A program made the translations under genes and the position numbers. Shown here piece after piece: positions 8,226 through 10,962 of a stretch of 10,962 bases of DNA. The notes under the pieces were generated by a model. That model was not told the DNA's origin. It made no database searches and was given only the letters and a program-made list of their open reading frames with translations. The stretch covers positions 1 to 10,962 of the forward strand of contig CAMWIF010000046.1 of NCBI GenBank assembly GCA_947174225.1, given 5' to 3'. The DNA is from an uncultured Porphyromonadaceae bacterium. Lineage in GTDB: Bacteria; Bacteroidota; Bacteroidia; Bacteroidales; Muribaculaceae. The stretch's first letter is position 1; each line of letters opens with the position of its first letter.

Positions 8226-8367
8226 AGTTCGGATTTTTCGTTCATAAGATTTGTTGGCATCTTCATTATGAACTTTATTTATGGATTTTTAGTCGCTGTT
8301 TCATATTAATAGGGCAAAAGGGAAATATTGAAGATGTCAATTGTCTTATGAACTAAAAATCCGAACT
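8226..8367. repeat. MITE-like element with long imperfect terminal inverted repeats
   Basis: The two ends are inverted copies. Positions 8226-8249 pair with 8344-8367 with a single mismatch (C at 8239 facing T at 8354). After a short unpaired spacer the arms match again, CATCTTCA at 8258-8265 against 8329-8336. Each arm is thus about 38 bp. The interior of about 60 bp has no reading frame and holds half-copies of the same motif: TTATGAACT at 8266-8274 and GGATTTTTAGT at 8283-8293. Size and layout fit a non-autonomous transposon remnant or a mobile hairpin repeat. No target-site duplication is visible at the edges. The alternative is a large operon-end hairpin unrelated to transposition. Confidence 0.5.
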
Positions 8368-8427
8368 TTTTAAGGCAAAAATGAAGGAGTTGAGACTTTT
8401 TCATGTTTGGTTAACTTTTTCAGATGC

Positions 8428-8592
8428 ACTCGTTCCGTTCTTTCGGAGTAGTAGTGTTGGTAGCTGTTAGCTTCAGATCAACTGTAGTTAACAGCTACCT
8501 TTCTATATTAGCCTATGCTCCTATATCTTTTGGACTGTGGGGTAAACAGCCTGCATGGCTATGTTATCTTTTAATGAAGATAAGTCTTTTTT
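8428..8592 (+). ncRNA. Possible small structured RNA (unproven)
   Basis: This stretch can form consecutive hairpins on the plus strand. They are TCCG/CGGA with outer ACT/AGT (8428-8452), a 14-pair stem with one G-U (8459-8472 with 8486-8499, 13-nt loop), a short AGCC/GGCT stem (8548-8560), and finally a stem plus T-run typical of a terminator (8564-8592). A near-match -7 box, CATGTTTG, lies at 8402-8409. No known RNA family is recognised, and a promoter with a proper -33 is not seen. This is inference from structure alone. Confidence 0.22.
8564..8592 (+). terminator. Terminator-like stem and T-run
   Basis: TTATCTT (8564-8570) and AAGATAA (8577-8583) form a perfect 7-bp stem with a 6-nt loop, followed by six T residues at 8587-8592. 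The stem is A/T-rich and so only moderately stable. It could end a small RNA or stop read-through from the upstream operon about 420 bp away. Confidence 0.4.
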
Positions 8593-8711
8593 CAAATAAA
8601 CATAAGGTCTTGAAGGCTAATCACGAGATTGAATAAGGTAGTTAAAGAATGATTTTGTAGGTATGGTTAACTTTTTTGAGGTCGGGGGAGTGGATATTGC
8701 TGCGAAATAGC

Positions 8712-8719
8712 TAACTTTG
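8712..8719 (+). promoter_or_regulatory. Putative -7 box for the OmpA-family gene
   Basis: TAACTTTG matches TAnnTTTG exactly and is the same octamer found upstream of the two minus-strand genes. Transcription would start near 8726, giving a leader of roughly 90 nt. No TTTG is present 19-21 bases upstream (that stretch is G-rich), so the -33 is weak. Confidence 0.4.
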
Positions 8720-8812
8720 TAGCTTGATTAGCGAAATGGCGGTTTGGTGGAGGTGCCAAGCCAAATGCCGGAAGTGTAAACCTATAAATATCGGAAATAT
8801 AAACCCAAATAA

Positions 8813-9688
8813 ATGACAATTATGAAATTTCAATCATTAGTATTCCTTGCTGCGCTCTTGGGACTTATGTCTACAAGTTGCGTGTCAAACAAGAAGTATG
8901 CCGAATTGATGGGGAAGTATGATGATCTCCAGACCCAATATGGCACAACCCGTGAGGAACTTATCAACTGCAATGCCGAGGGGCGTAACCTACAGTCGCA
9001 GCTTCAGGTGGCTAACGAGAGCAACGCCGAGTTGAAAAAAGGTATGCAGCAGCTCAAGTACACTCTTGATAAGAGTATGGAGGCTAATAATCAAGGTAGC
9101 GTCAATATCGCCAAGCTTGTGGATGAAATCAACGCTTCCAATAAGTATATCAAGCAGCTTGTGGATGCCAAGTCTAAGTCAGACTCACTCAACATCGCTC
9201 TCACCAATAAGCTCACCCGTTCTCTCAGCAATGATGAGTTGAAAGAGGTGGATGTGAAGGTGTTGAAAGGTGTGGTTTACATTTCTCTTGCTGATAATAT
9301 GCTCTTCAAGAGCGGCAGCTATGAGGTGAACAGCCGTGCTATGGAGACTCTTTCAAAGATTGCCAAGATATTGAAAGACTATAAGGATTTCGATGTGCTC
9401 GTGGAGGGTAACACTGACAATGTGCCTATCTCGAAAACTAACATCAGAAATAACTGGGACCTTTCCGCTCTTCGTGCGTCTTCAATAGTACAGGTGCTTC
9501 AGACAAAGTTCGGAATCAATCCGCAACGTCTTTCTGCCGCCGGACGTGGAGAGTTCAATCCGATTACCGACAATGATTCAGAGTTGGGTAAGCAGCGCAA
9601 CCGTCGCACAGAGATCATCATCACTCCGAAGCTCGACGACTTCATGGACCTCATCGACAAGGCTCCCGAATCAGACCAAGACGATTGA
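8813..9688 (+). CDS. OmpA/MotB-domain outer-membrane lipoprotein with coiled coil
   Basis: This 291-residue protein probably anchors the outer membrane to peptidoglycan. The signal peptide ends STSC with the lipid-bearing cysteine at residue 23. The second ATG at 8822 (MKFQSLVF) would give a more usual 20-residue lipoprotein signal and may be the true start. Residues about 27-140 are polar and helical with heptad-like spacing and predict a coiled coil. Residues about 148-270 are an OmpA C-terminal domain, with MLFKSGSYEVN (163-173), VEGNTDNVP (197-205), NNWDLSALRASSIVQVL (213-229) and GRGEFNP (244-250), then QRNRRTEIII (261-270). The Asp of TDN and the Arg of the LSALRA block correspond to residues that bind diaminopimelate in OmpA. 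A short acidic tail ends the protein. It has its own promoter and terminator, so it is not part of the polysaccharide operon; a general envelope role is likely. Confidence 0.92.
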   Translation: MTIMKFQSLVFLAALLGLMSTSCVSNKKYAELMGKYDDLQTQYGTTREELINCNAEGRNLQSQLQVANESNAELKKGMQQLKYTLDKSMEANNQGSVNIAKLVDEINASNKYIKQLVDAKSKSDSLNIALTNKLTRSLSNDELKEVDVKVLKGVVYISLADNMLFKSGSYEVNSRAMETLSKIAKILKDYKDFDVLVEGNTDNVPISKTNIRNNWDLSALRASSIVQVLQTKFGINPQRLSAAGRGEFNPITDNDSELGKQRNRRTEIIITPKLDDFMDLIDKAPESDQDD

Positions 9689-9703
9689 TTTAACCGTTAA
9701 AGT

Positions 9704-9750
9704 AATCCCCGAGGGTATCTGTTGAAAGATATATCTCGGGGATTGATTTT
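9704..9750 (+). terminator. Strong intrinsic terminator after the OmpA-family gene
   Basis: AATCCCCGAG (9704-9713) and CTCGGGGATT (9735-9744) form a perfect 10-bp stem. An inner five-pair stem (9716-9720 with 9727-9731) sits on a small internal loop and is capped by GTTGAA. A T-rich tail (gattttct) follows from 9745. It begins 15 bases after the stop codon. Because the next gene converges from the right and ends at 9792, the hairpin may serve both directions, although the minus-strand tail is less T-rich. Confidence 0.82.
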
Positions 9751-9791
9751 CTACGTTAGTGGTATTAGTTTGAACACCTGAATTATAGTAG

Positions 9792-10607
9792 TTAGGAGTC
9801 AGATTCATTTGTCCGGGTATTGTTGTGTTTCTCAATAAATTCTTTTTTGCCGATAAAGCTTTGTGAACCGAATGCTCCTCCGCCAAATTCAAAAACGGTG
9901 GAATCGTTAAAGACAATGAGGCATTCGTTGGCATTTATGCTGTCTTGCTGTTGAGGGGTAAGGGGATGCTCATACAAGAGGAAGGAGTACATCCCCATTC
10001 CTACTCGTCGAAATCTTAAAGTGCTATAATTCCTTTTACCACACTTTTCTATCTCAATGCCTATACAGCCGATATTAGATAATGACTTTTGGAGGTTGTG
10101 CTTTTGTTCGTCATTAAGAAGTTCAGTCTCTTCCAAAGAACCATTATCGAACTCGATTATAAGACGCGAACTATCCGGCAGAATCTTCCGGGTATTATTA
10201 ACTAAATCGTACATTTCCCTATCATATGTTTCATAATGCTCAGCCATAATATCTGCATTGCAGTCTGGTTCACCTTTACTTATACCAAGATAGATTACAC
10301 CCCCAAGCATTATTAAATCAATGATGTGGAAATATAATAAGATACGGTCGATTTTAGTGTGATGGCAAATTGACTTTATGAAGGAATATATCCAAAATCC
10401 TATAATCGGTAATGTTATGTAGAACATATACGCAAAGAAGATTATAACGAAAAACAATGCCATACCTAAATCAAAACCATGCAACCCAATGCACATTATT
10501 AGCATAATGGTAAGAACGAATGTGACAAGGCATACAGACACATAACGCATGACCTGCAGAAAGGTAGTCCTGTTATTCGTTGATTGATTTATTCCTTTAT
10601 TTTCCAT
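9792..10607 (-). CDS. Three-TM membrane protein of unknown function
   Basis: This 271-residue protein was not assigned to a named family. Three hydrophobic segments are visible at about residues 22-41, 46-77 and 89-109. Positive charges at the N-terminus and in the second loop (KSICHHTKIDR, 78-88) place those parts in the cytoplasm. The C-terminal half (about 110-271) would then lie in the periplasm. That half is soluble and begins with an acidic GEPDCNADI stretch. Recognisable blocks include RLIIEFDNGSLEETELL (148-164), GCIGIEIE (180-187), RFRRVGMGMYSFLLYEHPLT (198-217) and STVFEFGGGAFGSQSF (236-251). Similar RFRRVGMGMYS and GGGAFG blocks occur, to my recollection, in uncharacterised Bacteroidales proteins. 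The start is the first ATG in the frame and gives a plausible cytoplasmic N-terminus. The gene is monocistronic here, convergent with the OmpA-family gene, and has a well-formed promoter. Confidence 0.8.
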   Translation of the reverse strand: MENKGINQSTNNRTTFLQVMRYVSVCLVTFVLTIMLIMCIGLHGFDLGMALFFVIIFFAYMFYITLPIIGFWIYSFIKSICHHTKIDRILLYFHIIDLIMLGGVIYLGISKGEPDCNADIMAEHYETYDREMYDLVNNTRKILPDSSRLIIEFDNGSLEETELLNDEQKHNLQKSLSNIGCIGIEIEKCGKRNYSTLRFRRVGMGMYSFLLYEHPLTPQQQDSINANECLIVFNDSTVFEFGGGAFGSQSFIGKKEFIEKHNNTRTNESDS

Positions 10608-10707
10608 AGTAAAATTCAGTAGTCGGCAAAACCATATTTAGATGTAAGATAGCCATACTCAGATAAATTAAAGCACCATATAAAGAAATCCCTAAGAGCT
10701 CATCTTA

Positions 10708-10740
10708 TTCAATTATACATATATGTTTAATGAGATTGAA
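10708..10740. promoter_or_regulatory. Nested palindrome at the start of the membrane-protein transcript
   Basis: ACATATATGT (10717-10726) is a perfect 10-bp palindrome, and its flanks continue the symmetry with two mismatched positions. TTCAAT (10708-10713) and ATTGAA (10735-10740) form an outer inverted pair. It overlaps or follows the predicted transcription start of the minus-strand gene, where a repressor site would act. In such AT-rich DNA chance symmetry is a real alternative. Confidence 0.3.
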
Positions 10741-10745
10741 CAATG

Positions 10746-10777
10746 CAAAGTTAATGAACATATTCTGAGAAATCAAA
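10746..10777 (-). promoter_or_regulatory. Well-formed Bacteroidetes promoter for the membrane-protein gene
   Basis: On the minus strand TTTG (10777-10774) and TAACTTTG (10753-10746) are separated by 20 bases. Both elements match the Bacteroidetes primary-sigma consensus (TTTG at -33, TAnnTTTG at -7), and the spacing is right. Transcription would start near 10739, giving a leader of about 130 nt before the ATG at 10607. This is the only promoter in the window with both boxes intact. Confidence 0.65.
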
Positions 10778-10846
10778 CATAATGTTCAAAAAATATTCTG
10801 CGTAATGGTATTTAGCACCCTTTTTTGAATCATTGACTTTAGGTTA

Positions 10847-10884
10847 GATAATTAGGTGGGTGAGAATTAGAGGATAGTTAGGTG
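10847..10884. repeat. Short imperfect direct repeat GATAnTTAGGTG
   Basis: GATAATTAGGTG at 10847-10858 and GATAGTTAGGTG at 10873-10884 differ at one base and sit 26 bp apart. They could be paired binding sites for a regulator of a gene beyond the window. Two copies of a 12-mer are weak evidence. Confidence 0.25.
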
Positions 10885-10962
10885 TATCTTGTGCTATCTA
10901 TGTCGATTATGTTCTATGCCGGGATTGCACTATTGCATAAACGGATGAAAAGTCGTATATTT

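Larger units (their letters stand above)
8408..8676. repeat. Pair of 13-bp direct repeats TGGTTAACTTTTT
   Basis: TGGTTAACTTTTT occurs at 8408-8420 and again at 8664-8676, 256 bases apart, in otherwise gene-free DNA. The repeats flank the hairpin cluster. They could be a duplicated promoter or protein-binding site, or a trace of an insertion or duplication. The spanned segment shows no inverted ends. Confidence 0.4.
8148..8812. other. 665-bp gap with repeats and hairpins but no convincing gene
   Basis: This interval separates the polysaccharide operon from the OmpA-family gene. From left to right it holds a weak hairpin after the lipoprotein gene, an imperfect palindrome around AGGTATAATACCT (8200-8212), a 142-bp inverted-repeat element (8226-8367), a hairpin cluster ending in a terminator-like stem (8428-8592), two copies of a 13-bp repeat, and the OmpA promoter and leader. 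A 70-codon open frame at 8424-8636 runs across the hairpins. It shows no recognisable domain and is not called as a gene. Confidence 0.7.
10608..10962. other. 355-bp right-end intergenic region
   Basis: No gene, tRNA or rRNA is seen here. It holds the promoter and about 130-nt leader of the minus-strand membrane-protein gene, a palindrome-rich segment around the predicted transcription start, and a short imperfect direct repeat near the right end. What lies beyond 10962 is unknown. Confidence 0.65.

Noticed and set aside
8424..8636. 70-codon plus-strand open frame in the intergenic gap
   Set aside because: It runs through a 14-pair hairpin and a terminator-like stem, has no recognisable domain, and its composition looks like random AT-rich DNA. 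Kept as non-coding.
9671..9934. 87-codon minus-strand frame across the OmpA-gene end and terminator
   Set aside because: It covers a strong terminator and overlaps the 3' ends of two better genes; no domain is seen.
10790..10962. Possible tRNA, CRISPR or integration site at the right edge
   Set aside because: No cloverleaf, no regularly spaced repeats beyond one 12-mer pair, and no attachment-like sequence could be found.

Overview
The window looks like chromosomal DNA from a gut Bacteroidales bacterium, most likely close to Bacteroides, Parabacteroides or Muribaculaceae. The evidence is a SusC/SusD pair, lipoprotein signals with acidic residues after the cysteine, promoters with the Bacteroidetes -7 pattern TAnnTTTG, no clear Shine-Dalgarno sequences, and an OmpA-type lipoprotein. 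Genus is inference only.

Positions 1-8147 hold a compact polysaccharide utilization locus. A GH28-type beta-helix enzyme (46-1476, minus) is transcribed divergently from a three-gene operon (plus): a SusC-type TonB-dependent transporter (1797-4979), a SusD-type glycan-binding lipoprotein (4993-6636) and a third surface lipoprotein with Ig/TIG-like repeats and a Trp-rich C-terminal domain of the SGBP-B kind (6663-8147). The working model is that the two lipoproteins capture a pectin-like glycan at the cell surface, SusC with SusD as its lid imports oligosaccharides, and the GH28 protein trims galacturonic-acid-containing linkages in the periplasm. The enzyme ends in a perfect 12-bp hairpin at the left edge of the window. 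No regulator gene is visible here. The susC promoter has a good -7 box but a poor -33, which fits activator dependence.

Positions 8148-8812 carry no convincing gene but much structure. There is a 142-bp element with about 38-bp imperfect terminal inverted repeats (MITE-like), then a hairpin-rich stretch ending in a terminator-like stem and T-run (possible small RNA), and then the leader of the next gene.

Positions 8813-9688 encode a coiled-coil OmpA/MotB-domain lipoprotein that tethers the outer membrane to peptidoglycan, followed by a strong intrinsic terminator. Converging on it is a membrane protein of unknown function (9792-10607, minus) with the best promoter in the window. The last 355 bases hold that promoter, a palindrome-rich leader and a short direct repeat, with no gene seen.

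The genes belong to known families. The least explained material is the 8148-8812 interval, the GH28-like enzyme lacking two standard catalytic motifs, and the three-TM unknown protein.
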